Shown here: piece after piece, positions 1-11,810 of the stretch
Layout: every line of letters starts with the position of its first letter
How positions within the stretch are numbered: position 1 is the first letter of the stretch
NCBI GenBank assembly: GCA_900155495.1
Contig: FTLJ01000644.1
Coordinates: 1-63,584 of the forward strand
DNA length: 63,584 nt
Direction: 5' to 3'
Source: Porogramme epimiltina
Taxonomy: Eukaryota; Basidiomycota; Agaricomycetes; Polyporales; Polyporaceae
Translations under genes and position numbers: made by a program
Notes under the pieces: generated by a model
The model's database searches: none
Seen by the model: only the letters and a program-made list of their open reading frames with translations
What the model was told of the DNA's origin: nothing

Positions 1-2147
1 GACGACTTGGACTTGCCGTCCGACCCGCGCCCCGATCCAGCCCTCGACCCACCTTTCCCGCGCAGCGTCGGCGAGCGCGACGAGGAGCGGCTGCTTCCGC
101 TCATGCCGCCGCTCCCGCTTGCGTGCCCATTCGCACCGTTCACCTAGTGCACCGTGGCGCGCGGGCGCGGGTGCAGGTGGTGGTGCTCGTCATCGTCGTT
201 CGCGCTCGGCCCGGGCAACGTCACGATTCCGGAGGGCGTCGGGGGCCCGCACTGCGTCGAGCACGAGGAGGGGCGGTACGGCGAGCGGATGTTGCAGTTG
301 TAGTCGCGGTCGTGGCGCATGTAGCTGCTAACGACAGCAGGTGCGTGCCCGTCGGCCCGAGCCGCGCGCCCGCTGGGTCAGCACCATGGACGGGGAGCGT
401 GTCTGGAAGATGGACCGAACGGTCGGAGCCTTGCGAGCCACCACCGCTGTGCCCGTTGGTGTGCGAGCCCGGCGCGGGCTGGTGTGCGCCCTACGGATGG
501 ATGGGGGGGAGGGGGGCACGCAGTTGGCCTGCGAGGATCTGGCTGTCGAGTGTCCTGCGGCATTCGATGTGCTTCATTTTCTTGCGGCACCTGTGAGCGG
601 AGAGCGGGAACTAGCAATCTGAACCATGCCAGCTACCTGCCGCAGACGGTGCCAGGTCCCTTGGGGCCAGGACCCCACTTCTCGACGCACTTGCCATCCT
701 TGTACCTGTCGGGCAGGCCGCACTGGCGGTAAATGTGCTGGCCCTGTGACTCGTGAGTTGGTGGCGGGAGCCCTCCACCGCGAATGGCGGACGGGCCGGA
801 GATGACGCTGCCGTTATGGCCTGAGGGGAATTAAGTACGAGTGAGGGTAAAGAAAAAAGATCCCACATACCAATCATTGTCGTGACGCTGCCCATTGTAC
901 CGAGCGTGGTCTTCTTCATTGGCAGACCCGTCACCGGCAGGGTAAAGATGTGCTGCACAATCGAACCCTGACCAAGGAGAGACGTGGACTGCACAACGTT
1001 ATTCCGGACGAGTGAGAGATGCGCTGTAGAAGACGCACGCCGGGGTGAAGATGCTGCAACGCGTGCAGTGCGCGGCCGTCGGAATCACCCTTGGCCGCGG
1101 CCTCGACGATCGTCTCGTCGAGGCTCACATCGCTGCCACGCGAATAGGAGCGACTATAGGAGGAGCGGCCACGCGAGGTCAACCGCGGGCAGTGGGAGCG
1201 AGGGTGTTCCAGGTACGCGTCGTGGTCCGAACGGTGGTGGGGACACCTGGAATAACGGGCGCGGAGCGTGGTGCACGGCGAGCTGTGGAGAATGGTGCAC
1301 AGAGTGACCGTTGATATAAGCGGGGTCGGGATATTAAGTGCTGCAGGAGGTCATGAGACGGGCCGCAGGGCAGACGAGAGGAGGGCACTTACGGAGAAGC
1401 TGTAGTAGTAGCGTCCGTGGTTGCGGTCGTCTGCATCGCGGTCGTTGTGTGCGCGTTTTGCGGGGGGTGGCTGGGCCGGTGAGGGGACTGCCGTAGCCGG
1501 CATCCATGCTGCCCGCGCGGGCGCGGACGCGGCTGAAGGCGGCAGAGGCGGGAAGGGGGAGTGCGATAGATGAGGACTGGGAGCCAAAGGGGAGCCTATG
1601 GCTGTTGGAGCGCGGGGCGTGGGGGCAGGAAGGCTGGGATTGGGAGCCGTGCTGTTGCAGCGACAGGAGGTAGGCGGCGGCGTTTGTGGAGGGGATGGAG
1701 CTGACCTGGATGGGCTGGCCAACACTGTCGGCAATAATGCGGGAGAATCGAGCGCAGACGTTGGCGGTGCGGACGTTGGCTTGAGGGAACTAGCGTTCGA
1801 ACTCGGCCCACTGCTCTTGGAGCATGCGGATGCGGGGTCGCGAGCCTGTTCTGCGCGTTCCGCGCGGCTGTCGGAATCGAGGATGTCCTTGCGGGCTGTC
1901 TCGGAGAAGTCGAGCTTGGAAGAGGAGCCCTGAGAGGATCTCGGGGGGACGCGGTGGGGGGTGACTGGGCGGAGGACTGGAATGTAGCGAGGAGTGGCTC
2001 GGCCTTCCCTGCGTGTCGCCTCATGAGCGCGAGCTCATTCTTCACGGCTTCGGACTCTTGGTGAGGCATTTGGCGGGCTGGGACAGCAGAGACGGGAGCG
2101 GGGGGCGAGCCATTGGTGTGGGGAACAGCGTCGGCGGGCATTGTCAT
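1..2147 (-). pseudogene. Damaged gene for a Cys-rich, Ser/Pro-rich putative regulator (partial)
   Basis: Coding-like text runs leftwards from ATG 2147 but changes frame repeatedly. A clear exon chain is 871 (donor GTATGT at 870), 820-637 and 590 onward. It encodes a compact Cys segment, C-X10-C-X14-C-X2-C, containing YKDGKCVEKWGPGP and VCGRCRKKMK, which I infer to be a zinc-binding motif. I remember similar text in Agaricomycete proteins but cannot name the family. Around it are Ser/Pro/His-rich stretches such as SRGRSSYSRSYSRG. In-frame TAG codons at 493-491 and 146-144 interrupt text that continues to look coding. Near 1850-1780 a coiled-coil-like piece (RMLQEQWAEFER) sits one frame away from its neighbours and ends in TAG. 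Explanations are true decay, assembly indels (a poly-C run lies near 510) or very short introns. The gene is cut by the left edge of the window. Confidence 0.45.
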
Positions 2148-2185
2148 AGTATCTAGAAATAGTCTGTGTTGGGCGTTGCGAAGAC

Positions 2186-2386
2186 ACTTTTCGACTTTTT
2201 GAAGTTCGGACAGAGGGTCGGCATATGCCGGGAGAAGGGCAGCACGTGAGCAGCTTTTCGACGCTTTGAAGGTCGGTAGGTGAGTCGGCATATGCCGGGA
2301 TAAGGCCAGCACGTGATACGTTTTTCGCACTCTGAGTGTTGGTCCGTGCGTCGGCATTTGCCGGGAGAAGGCCAGCACGTGTTACG
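2186..2386. repeat. Three tandem 66-67 bp repeats, each with a palindrome and a CACGTG E-box
   Basis: Three head-to-tail units fill the gap between the start codons of the leftward gene (2147) and the rightward gene (2474). Each unit carries GGCATATGCC (2220-2229 and 2287-2296 perfect; 2353-2362 reads GGCATTTGCC), then GGGA and a CACGTG E-box (2243-2248, 2310-2315, 2376-2381). The start-to-start distance from palindrome to E-box is exactly 23 nt in all three units. T-rich TTTTCGA-like sequence separates the units. The 67 and 66 nt periods do not both keep a reading frame, so a protein repeat is unlikely. CACGTG is the classical bHLH site; the partner of the palindrome is unknown to me. Confidence 0.85.
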
Positions 2387-2473
2387 CATTCAAGTCGGAA
2401 CATAGAGACCGATTCTTAGAGAATCGGAATCTCGACTATCCGCCTCCTCTCACTTTTCCCCCACGAATTTACT

Positions 2474-4410
2474 ATGGGCAAACCGATATCTCGTGACAGA
2501 GAGAACAAAGACCGCGAGCTATCCCTCTTTAATCACATATCCACCTTGCTCAACACTGGCTCGCCTAATTCGCTCGTCCTCGCTGTTACTGGCCAACTGT
2601 CTCCACAGGACTTCATTGCAACCGTCGTCGTCTCATCCAATTCAATCTCCCAGACGAAACTCGGATCATCCTACACGATCACCGGTGTAGCACCAAGCGT
2701 TATGTCTATGGAGAGCCTCCGCGGTCCACCATCGTAGGTCACTCTCCCGTATATCTACGAGAACGTGTGGCATATTCATACTGCGCCGTTAGCATAGGAA
2801 CCCCTAACGGACCCCCTTTCGAACAGCATTTACGCGAGGTCGCTGGCATCTTGCGCCTCGTATCCCAATCACAAAATCCGGAGGACGAGTTTTATGTCCC
2901 TGTCCTCTTTTGGGCCGTCGTTCAGTGTCGTAAAAGGATAGCCCTTCGGTTTCACGTCGGCACCATCGTCTGGACCACACCGCCCTGGAAGATCATCGAA
3001 GACTGGAAGCCGGAGGTGAATGAAGCTTCCACCTCGCCTAGAATAACGATCAATCTGGCATTTAAAAACAAACTCGCCACGTGCGGATTTCCTGCGGACG
3101 GCGAAGGCGTCCATCGCTGGATCAACTGCCTAGGAAAACTCCTGTCTACTGCCTATGAGCTCCGCAACAGCGACGACAGAGTATCATTGAAGACACTCGG
3201 CGACTGTCTGTCATGCGCCGACCTCATCTTGCAATCTACAGAAGTTCAGGATGAGCTCCGTAGTGCACAATCACTTTCGAATGCATTTCACGGTGCGTGG
3301 ATATGCTGTAGCGGCGCGTATTCTCCCTCGATTTCTTGTTGGTGTAGCGGTAAACGCCCTCTCCGCACATGGTTCGTCTCCCAAACTGGATGATACGCCT
3401 GAAGCGGATAGCGTCGATGATGCCATTGAGGGCGACGATGATGTAGCTTCTGTAGAGTCAAGCGAGGAATTTGGTACGTCGTGAGAACGAATCCGGCTTT
3501 GCGCGTTAACCCACAGGTGTTGACCCTGTTATAGACATGCTTCCTGAGCAGGATGAGAAGCCGGGAGCCCGCGCGTTGAGGTACATGTTGACGCTGGTAG
3601 CGTGGCATTCAGCCACTCGTGCGATCATCAAACTTTCTCGCAAGGCTGGGAGGGCCGCCAGAATGCCTGAGGTGTCTCTTGTCCAACTCGCAGACCATTC
3701 TCGCGATGCAGCCCAAGACGTTATGACAAACGGCCGCACAATACTTAAATCCTTGAAAGCACAAATCGATGACGAGTATGACCCCTTGGAAGATGGTACA
3801 CGTATGATCCAATGGATCGAGGACAACTGCAAAATCCCTAATAGAATTCGGCCATTTCGAGTGCATGCCGAGGCAGGGTTGATGGCACTACTAAAGATGG
3901 CGGAGGTGCACCCTGAAGAGCTTCGGCGTGACACAACCTGTCAGAGTGCGGTATGCTCTTGACTTCTCACGCAATGTTTGGGAGGCTGATATCGGATACA
4001 TTTTGCCCCTTTCCTCAGATCGACTTCTTCTCACAGGTCAAAACGTGCGCCATCGGCGTAAGCAAGAAGTGCTGTTACATGTGCTACTTGCTTGGAGAAT
4101 ACTTGTTCGAGGATGCTTATGGTATATAATCTTATAGTGCCATTGTGGCTTTGCTCATCTCCTCTTGATAGGATCGTCGAGGACTCTCCGCCTCCCTGGC
4201 AGCCATGGGCACGTATTTCCATGGAATCCTCCCTTGTTCGGCGTTCCGGACAGGGTCTTGGAGAAACTTGCGAAGAAACTTCGCGGAGACATCATCCGCC
4301 TCGCGATGGAGAACGCACCCATGATGATAGACCGAAGTGGGCAATCCTCTTCAACCTCGGATTCAGGTGATGAGCGCTTCCAAGTGCGTGTCATGGATAT
4401 ACTAGACTAA
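2474..4410 (+). CDS. OTT_1508-like deaminase-domain protein
   Basis: Multi-exon gene. The 3' exons join cleanly: about 2609-3292, 3348-3473, 3517-3950, 4019-4121 and 4172-4410, with the stop at 4408-4410. The core shows the deaminase-fold zinc signature: an HAE motif at 3864-3872 in the context FRVHAEAGLMALL, then GVSKKCCYMCYLLGEYL with the CxxC-type cluster at 4070-4084. The last exon has GSHGHVFPWNPPLFGVP, as I remember from the fungal OTT_1508-like deaminase family (PF14441). About 350 upstream residues contain an acidic linker (EADSVDDAIEGDDD) but no domain I recognise. The family belongs to the cytidine-deaminase-like superfamily; the substrate of the fungal members is not known to me. 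The 5' end is the weak part: a tiny exon 2474-2492 followed by a weak GTGACA donor gives a frame-compatible start. It shares its promoter with the gene on the left. Confidence 0.72.
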
Positions 4411-5579
4411 TTAGTGTAGTCAATTTTCGTTACCGCCTTCTATTGTCTCCCTGTGTACGCTCTCTCCATCTCCTCTTGACGACTGATTTCTCTCGTCAGG
4501 ATGGTTAAAGCATGTCGTTCCTTCATGTTTGTTGTTACAGGACATCCAGTATTTATCAAATGATACGAACTTGCAGGCTTTGCGTCAATATTGTCTCCGA
4601 TTGAATTCTCACCACAGCGACTACGTTGATGCCGGGGTCACACGGCGGTCGGACCAATATCTCTCCGGTGGAACTTCCCATCGGGGGCGGATAACTCGGA
4701 GTGCGTGGCGTGCACGTTGCACTATAGGGGATTCACCCCGGGTGCGCGTGAGCGCTTGAGCCACCCAGACTAGTGCGGGTTTGGGGGCGCTTTATCACGT
4801 CCGCCCACTTCCCAGTCCACTCCGATGAAGCACCATGGGGCACAACCACTAGTCACAGACCACTAGTGAGCGTGCCGCATGTCCTAGGCACCGACTCCAT
4901 CGTCGTCAACTGTTCGTTTACCCCGCGCAGCAGGCCTAGCAAGATACAACAAAGCCTAAGGCCTTAGACACACTACGTTACGATGAGTGGCCCTCTTTTA
5001 GTTATAACGGTGCGACAATATCAACACAGAGTGTATCATCACCCCTTTCCAAGCCGTCCGCACAGGCCCAGCATTGAGTCTCGACCGGTGCCTTCAATCT
5101 AGAGCGTTTCTTCCGTGTTCACAAAACTCAGTTCCAGTAGCACGACCAACGTTGTCGACCTTATCATTGGCTTCTACAGTCTCAACAGAGCCTAGAGCAA
5201 CGAGAAAGTTTGTTGCGCCGTCAACCGTAAATACGGTTTGCTGGCCTCAATAAGGACGGGAATAAAACGCCCGTTCTCCCGTTTCATCTAGCATGGGTGA
5301 CGATTGAAGGGGAGGACGCTGTCTCCGTCGTCGGACATGTCGAGATCTGGCCTAGGGCCTCGACTACCGCTTCTGCAAGTTTCAATGACCTAGGTGCGCG
5401 CGGTTGCTTGTACTAATAGCTGGAATATCTTCGCCATACTTTCCACACTATTCACCGTTGTTTATCTGGGGGATCCGAATGAATTATAAGAGACACGCCT
5501 GGGGCGAACTATAATACCACTATTAAACGCTCTGGGATAGATAATGCACCACTCTAACTCCTTCCCTTCCTCCAGAGGC
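4411..5579. other. Intergenic, no gene seen
   Basis: About 1.2 kb between the end of the deaminase-domain gene and the end of the PPR gene (convergent neighbours). Only short frames without recognisable motifs occur. I see no RNA gene, repeat or transposon end. Confidence 0.6.
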
Positions 5580-8302
5580 TCACTCGTCCGCTGCGGCAGC
5601 AGCTTTTCCGCCGGCGGAGGCTTTAGCTGGCTTCGCATGCAGCGTCGCCTTCTTCCTCTGCACCAATGCGCCCCCATACGACACGCACACATACTTGACG
5701 TACGCAATGCCCGCCTCGTCGCCAGCGTCGACGAGCTTGCTATGCAAGATCTCAAGCTCCGAGAACGTCAGCATCGGCGGCACGGTGTCGTCGGGCAGCT
5801 CCGTGGGCGACATCATGCGCACGAGCGGGCGCGCGGCCTCGAGCACCGTGCGGGTCGAGCGCAGTTCGTGCTTCGGGTTCGCCTTCTTCACCAGCTGCGG
5901 CGGGTAGGCGGTGACGAACTCGCGCAGGACTTGCAGGGCCTCGCGCGGCTTCCCGGACCTGCCGTCGCCCATCTATATCAGTACACTTTGCATAACGAGA
6001 AATAATACGAGGACACTCACAGCGACAGCGTGCGAATCATCGCGACGTACGCCCTCTCGATCAGTCTCGCGCTCAACTCGAGCGCGCCCTCCTCTCTCGA
6101 CCTCCACGCGCCCTCCGCCGCCTTCCACTGCGCCCATGTGCGGCGCGCGAACGCGAGCGCATCAGCACGGGCACGACGGTGTGTGCGCGTGGCGCGCTCG
6201 AGCGCCTCGACGTGCGTCCACGCGTTCATGGGCACACTAAGCTCATCGAAGAGTGTAGCGTGCAGCGCGGAGCCCTCCGTGAACGGAGCGTGCGCGTAAT
6301 ACACGGAGAGGTAGGCGTTGAGGAGACGCGGCGTGAGCTGGACGTGGCGGAAAGCTTCCGGGGAGACCGCGCTAGACGCGCTTTCGGACGAGGCGGAGGC
6401 CGAGGTGATGCGATGGAAGAGCGCAGAGACTTCTGCGATGACGTCGGGGGCACTTTGAGGGAGGAGGGAGGAGAATTTGGGGTTCGGGGAGGTAGCAGGG
6501 AGTCCGGCGTGGTTCGGGGGAGCATCGGATGGTAGGTCTTGAGGAGTTGTGGAGGCCTCGGATGTGGCGCTCGGGTCCGATGGTTGCGCCTTGTCGAGCA
6601 GGACCGTCGACCCGCGGACGAACGGCACCTTGTACGTGGCGTACGCGTGGAAGACATGCGTCATGATCTCCTCGTCCACGACCACTGCATCGCGTACATC
6701 CCCTCTCGCCGCACGCATCGACTCCGCGACGATCTCGGCGAGAATCCAGCGCACCTTCGCGAGGTCGCCCACACGCTTCGCGCCCTCGAGCAGTGCACAG
6801 AACGTGCGGCGGTCGGGCACGAGCGCGGGCTGCCCGTACGCGTCGCGGTGCCCGTCGAGCATCTCCCGCGCGAGACGGAACGCTTCGCCGACGTACAGCT
6901 TCTCGCCTGAGCACGAGCAAGCGTAGATCGCGGCCGTGTACGCCGCGGTTGTCGGCGCAATGCGCTTGTCCACCGTCATCTCCGTGAAGAGGTCGAGGGC
7001 GCGGGCGGGTTGGGGCGCGATAACGCGGGAAGCGCAAGCGGCGATCATGGTGGTGTAGAGGTACGCGTCGGGGATGGGATGCGCGACATACCGCATATGC
7101 GCGAAGAGATCCCATGCTTGCGACTCCGCGATGGTGGAGCGGACGGAGAGGAGGGTTGTGATGAGTCGGCCGTAACTACGCTGGGGTGCGGGAAGCCCAA
7201 TGGTTTCGTAGTTATGCAGGACAGATAGAGCCGTTGTAGGGAATGTGCGCGGTTCACTCGCGCGGAGATGTGCTTTGATGTGGAGGTCGCGGAACCTTTC
7301 GGGCCGTGGTGTGGTGCAGAATTGCTCTAGGAATCGTTCGGCATTGGTGACATCGCCCGCCTCCGCATACATCGCCATTACAGGCTCCATTGCAGGTAGA
7401 GGTGCATCGGAGCCAGAGCGCTACCTTGCAAATGAGTCTCACGCAATGACGAAGTGAGGTATAACGCACCCGAAGGAGATCGAGCACTGTCTCAGCCGAC
7501 CTTCCATCCTGCTCGCTCACGCATGTCCGGACCAACGACACCCATTCCTCCTCGGAAAGGAGTTGTACTGGGATGATCTCGTCAGTCTCCCCTCGTGCCC
7601 CCTCCAACGTCTCTATAATCTCCTGTAACTTCGATATCGCAGCCGTGTATTGAGATGTTGCATCCGCTTCGATGACCGAGGAATCCTCCAGCGCATATAA
7701 TGAATGTATAGCCCCACGTAGGACGGCTTCGTCCGTCTGTTTCAGCGCTTCAGGGTCTGCTATCGCGCCCTCAGATTGCTGGGCAGGAGGCAACACCGAA
7801 AGGAGGTCTTCATACATGGACAAAAGCTCTCCCTCAGAGAACGAGGGGACGCTCTCCGTTGTTTGGGCCTGTTCATCTCCATAAGGGGAAGTATTGTAAA
7901 AGAATGCAGTATACACACCTCCACCACGGGTACCTCTTTTAGGTCTGATATTCTCCTCTCCAACTCCGTCATTGGCCTGTCTTGCGCATGGGGAAACAGC
8001 CCCACCGATGCCAGAGGCGATATCCGGTGACGAGAAGCTTGCCTCCTGCCAGCACAATGAGTCGTATACGACAGCACGGAAGGGGATACATACCTAGAAT
8101 AAAGTGACCTCTCTCCATCACTCTCAAATGGGGCGTACTCTGGGGCCGCGACGTGTTCAAGCAGCGCACTCTGGTGTGCATGTCTTCTGCCAGCCGCGGC
8201 AATACCTCGTCGGATAGACTGTTGCGCAAGTGTCTCCAGACGCGCCGAAGCGCGAGCAAGTGTGAAGTCTAGGAGCGCATGAGGGAGGAGAGAGCCCGAC
8301 AT
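5580..8302 (-). CDS. Pentatricopeptide-repeat (PPR) protein, probably mitochondrial
   Basis: Five exons on the minus strand: 8302-8094, 8045-7919, 7868-7470, 7420-6021 and 5958-5580, giving about 837 residues. All joins keep frame. The last intron looks out of frame if it ends at the first AG, but works with the acceptor at 5960-5959 (LSGKPREALQVLREF). The large fourth exon has helical-repeat text in PPR register: RSYGRLITTLLSVRS, DAYLYTTMIAACASR, ALDLFTEMTVD, TTAAYTAAIYACSCSGE and DRRTFCALLEGAKRVGD. The N-terminus (MSGSLLPHALLDFTLARASARL...RRGIAAAGRR) is Arg/Ala-rich with few acids, fitting a mitochondrial presequence. PPR proteins bind organelle RNA and act in transcript stability or translation. 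The C-terminus is Ala/Lys-rich. I cannot say which yeast PPR protein it corresponds to. Confidence 0.85.
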
Positions 8303-8909
8303 AAGCCCTGGAAAATGGGCCGCTCGAAGATTGTGGGATGCTGAGCTCAGATAGGCCTATCGGCCGAGAGAGACCAACTAGCGGGGTTGAGTGGGAGGCT
8401 AGGGCCGGCACTGAGAGCGGTGGCGACTGAGTGGAAGGCAGTCGGAGACGCGGCAAGACGAGCGGGAAAATGGGAATAGGCGCCCGCAGCCCCTTTCGTG
8501 GCAAGGACCGCCCGGCCCGATGAGGAGGATATCATTCAGAGCGTGTTGGTTGCCTTGAGTACCGCACTCAAACAATCTTTCGAAGAAGCCTCCGAGTCGG
8601 GCCTCAACTAGGAGCTCGTGCAGTCTCCGGCGTTCTGGGTCTAAGGGGAAACGAAAACACAGTGATTTCGACTTATCGCCACGATAGCCTTAAGTGCCGT
8701 TCGTACATATTACAGAGTAGATGGCCTACACCGAGTCGACTACTATGATACACTATATATACACAGCTGGGGTTATTAGTGTATGTAACCAGAGGGAAAT
8801 GGTTGTATGCGTAAAACATCTAATGTCCTGTGTTAGTGGATACGGCACAGCGCGTAATGTATGCAAGGATATTCCAAATGTTTCCGAAGCTAGAACATCG
8901 CAGGGAGCC
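8303..8909. other. Intergenic: PPR promoter and MFS 3' flank
   Basis: About 600 bp upstream of the PPR start and downstream of the MFS stop. No ORF with coding character, repeat or RNA gene was seen. Confidence 0.6.
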
Positions 8910-10801
8910 TTAAACGGATTGCTCATCAACCTGCACCCCTTCCTTCTCTGTCTTCTTCGGAGGTTTGATGGGGAGGTTTCCCGTGGGCGAGTACTTGCTG
9001 CGCCGCCGGAGGTGGTGGCCGTACCACCGTAGCACGAAGGGGATAGGGCCCAAAAGGATTGCAACGCCCCCGAGGAGCGTCGACGCCCAGCGCGGGTTCA
9101 GCGCCTCGTACATCTGTGTCGCGAAGAGTGGGAAACCCGCGCCGAAGAGGGAACGGACAACCGTCATCGCGGACAGCGCCGATGCCGCGACGAACAGGTA
9201 CGCGTCGATGACATAGTTGAAGAGGCCGAGGAAGAGGAAGATGACGGAGACGCCAAGCGGCACGCCCGCCATCAGTGGCGCCCAGTAGGAGACGGATGGG
9301 TACGACGTCCACCCAAACCAAAAGAAGGAGATAGCGAAGACGGGGGAGGCCCACATGCAGACTTCCATGCGGTACTCGGGGGGCACAGGGTGGGGAGCGA
9401 AGTCGGCCATTGCCTTCTCGTACCGGGGGTTGAAGAAGACAAGGTAAATGAAACAGCCAAGGAGGCCGCCGACGAAGATGGGGAGGAACGTCAGGCCAGA
9501 GATTCCCTGATTGAAGTGGTGGCCTTGTGTGAAGACGATGGGATACGCCTCAAATAACAAGTATATGCAACCATACATGAACTGTGCGAACAGTGAGCTG
9601 ATGGACACGTCAATGAAAGGATGTGAGACGTACACTCATGTAGAGGGTAATGGCAATAAGCATCGGCTCATTGACAAGGACGACGAAAGGTCGGCCGAGC
9701 ACATGCTTGATGCGCTGTCCTAAAGGCATTGTGTTCCGTTCGAGAGGTGCCCAGTAACGGTCGTCACCGGTCTCCTGGCGGAGTTTCTTTGCACGCTTCA
9801 CCAGGAGGATTGGCCTATAGACTAGTGAGCGCGAAATCGGTCATCAAGACAAAGAATGCGTACGCATAAGTTTCCGGTAGTGTGAAAGTCACGGCAACGA
9901 GGCAGGTTCCGGCGAAGAGGGCGAGAACCCAGAACACCCATCGCCACGACACACCGGCGTTAGCCATGAAGCCGCTGACAATTGGCCCCAAACTAGGCCC
10001 TGCGAAGGGTGCGAGCGTGAACAAGGCGAGAGCCTTGCCGCGGGTACCGGCGTCCCAGATATCGGAGATCACAGCACTGTGCGGATATCAGTAAGCGCCG
10101 CAGTCTCGCAGCATGAGGATGACATACCCGCTGTTAGCCAGGGGAGCGGCGGCGAACATCCCTCCCAGGAAGCGGAAAATGAGCACGGAGGCCGTGTTCC
10201 TCGCCAAGGCACTTCCGACCTGGAAACCCGTATAGACCACGAACGACGCGAGGAAGACGGGCCTGCGACCGACGGACTCGGAAAGCGGTCCCCATACCAG
10301 AGGCCCCACACAGTAACCCGCAACGAAGATTGCGATAGTCAACGTGGCAACCTCGCGACCGAAGCCGAAGTGCTTGATGAGGTCTGGAATGACGCCCTGG
10401 GGAGCGGATGAAGAGAAGGTTCTGCGGGGCGTACGTGGGTCAGTCTTCTTGTCAAAATCAGCGTTCAGGAAGCACGATGTGACGTACGCATTCAACAGGA
10501 GAACCGCTGAGAGCATCGTGATGTACCACCGGTATGGACGCGGCCACGTTTTGGGATTGTCAGGGTCTTGTGGGCCCATGCGTACCTCGTACGGGTCGAC
10601 GCCCTTCTCTCCCTCGGGAGGACCGTACGCTTCCCGCTCAAACTCGGAATTCACGTCCTCGTCCTCGTCGTCGCCTCGAGGCCTCCCGATCTCTGGGTCG
10701 ACGATTGTTGATGCGCGCGAGTTGTCCTCTAGCTGCAATGGCGACGCGTTCGAATGGCTTTGTGGAGGCATTGGAGTTTGTGGGCTTTGAGCAGCTGCCA
10801 T
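8910..10801 (-). CDS. MFS drug:H+ antiporter (DHA1, 12-TM) transporter
   Basis: Five exons: 10801-10488, 10421-10128, 10076-9864, 9814-9634 and 9581-8910, joining to about 557 residues. A hydrophilic, acidic N-terminus of about 90 residues precedes the first membrane span (YRWYITMLSAVLLLNA). The MFS loop motif is GPLSESVGRRPVF after span 2. Family landmarks of fungal DHA1 multidrug/polyamine transporters follow: SSAPQGVIPDLIKHFGFG, ISDIWDAGTRGKALALFTLAPFAGPSLGP, LPETYAPILLVKRAKKLR and a basic cytosolic tail (KPPKKTEKEG). The role is proton-coupled export of small molecules at the plasma membrane; the substrate cannot be read from sequence. Introns fall at the usual places of the family (after LLLNA, NSG, ETYA and LYMS). 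Confidence 0.92.
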
Positions 10802-11810
10802 GGATAGATGTGGATCCTACCGCCGGGAAGATGATGTAGAGAGGTAGGAGCGGTAATGACGAAGACGGTGAACCGAGGAGAGGTTTTGAAGGACCGTTGG
10901 AGTGTAGCCTCGCATTGTCTTGGGGTGATATATGTGGTTGGCGGAAATGCGTCCGGAGGGCTCGCTTGCAACTCAGCAAGGTATTGTCAGCCCGTGTCGT
11001 GCGAATGACTGATCCGCCCACCAGTCCACCGATTCGATCTACGGAATGCCGCGCGGATGGGCGCACTATCGGGGGGAGGAGAGAGCGTCATTGGCGTATG
11101 GAGCCCCACACTGCCACCGAGTCCTAGGGGTTTGTTTGTCAGCCCTCGGAGCGCCCACGCGGTTTGCCACGGTTTGAACCCACTCAATATCCATGATCAC
11201 TAACAGATCACCCACAGACTATTGCGACTGCCTCCAGCATCATTGATATGGACATGGATGTTTGTAAGCATGAGGGATGAGGTCCCGCTCCGCCTTGTTG
11301 CATGGTGCCTCTATCAGCCTGTGGGACTGATTTGGCCCGAAGGAGGCCCAGTTAGAAGGTGTGGAATCGCCGTGTGGGGAAGGACCGCCACTCGCCAGGC
11401 ACTGGGTTGTGTGCCGTATAAAGTGCGCCCATATATTGACTCATGAAGTTGGCGACTACGCAGCTAGGCCTTGTCTAGTCGTCGGGAGGGGAACTGGAAT
11501 AGGAGGAGGTGGGCGCCTCGTCCGAATTGCGCGTATAGTACAGCCACCTCCGGCTTTTCGCACGCCACCGATGCGCTCCTCTCGGACACTCGGTGCCGAC
11601 CGACAGACCGCGTCACCACCCGCGCCGTCGCGCACTTCGACTCGTCAGCCTTTGACAAAACATAGACGGTCCTCAGCAGCTCGCAAAGCACGCTTTGGTC
11701 TATCACACTTTGTTTCAAGCGAGTCACCATCGCACCGCACCAGTCATAGAAGCCCGGCAACAATATCGAATTCAGATTTCCCTAAACTAGGAGTATCCCG
11801 ATACTTCTGC
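10802..11810. other. Intergenic: MFS promoter and RTA1 3' flank
   Basis: About 1 kb between two minus-strand genes. No coding text or repeat was recognised. Confidence 0.6.

Noticed and set aside
2153..2403. Overlapping minus-strand frames suggesting a peptide repeat
   Set aside because: They arise from the 66-67 bp DNA repeats; the 67-nt period changes frame, so no constant peptide repeat results.
5958..6021. Suspected frameshift near the end of the PPR gene
   Set aside because: The intron 6020-5959 ends at a later AG than first assumed; the phase then fits.
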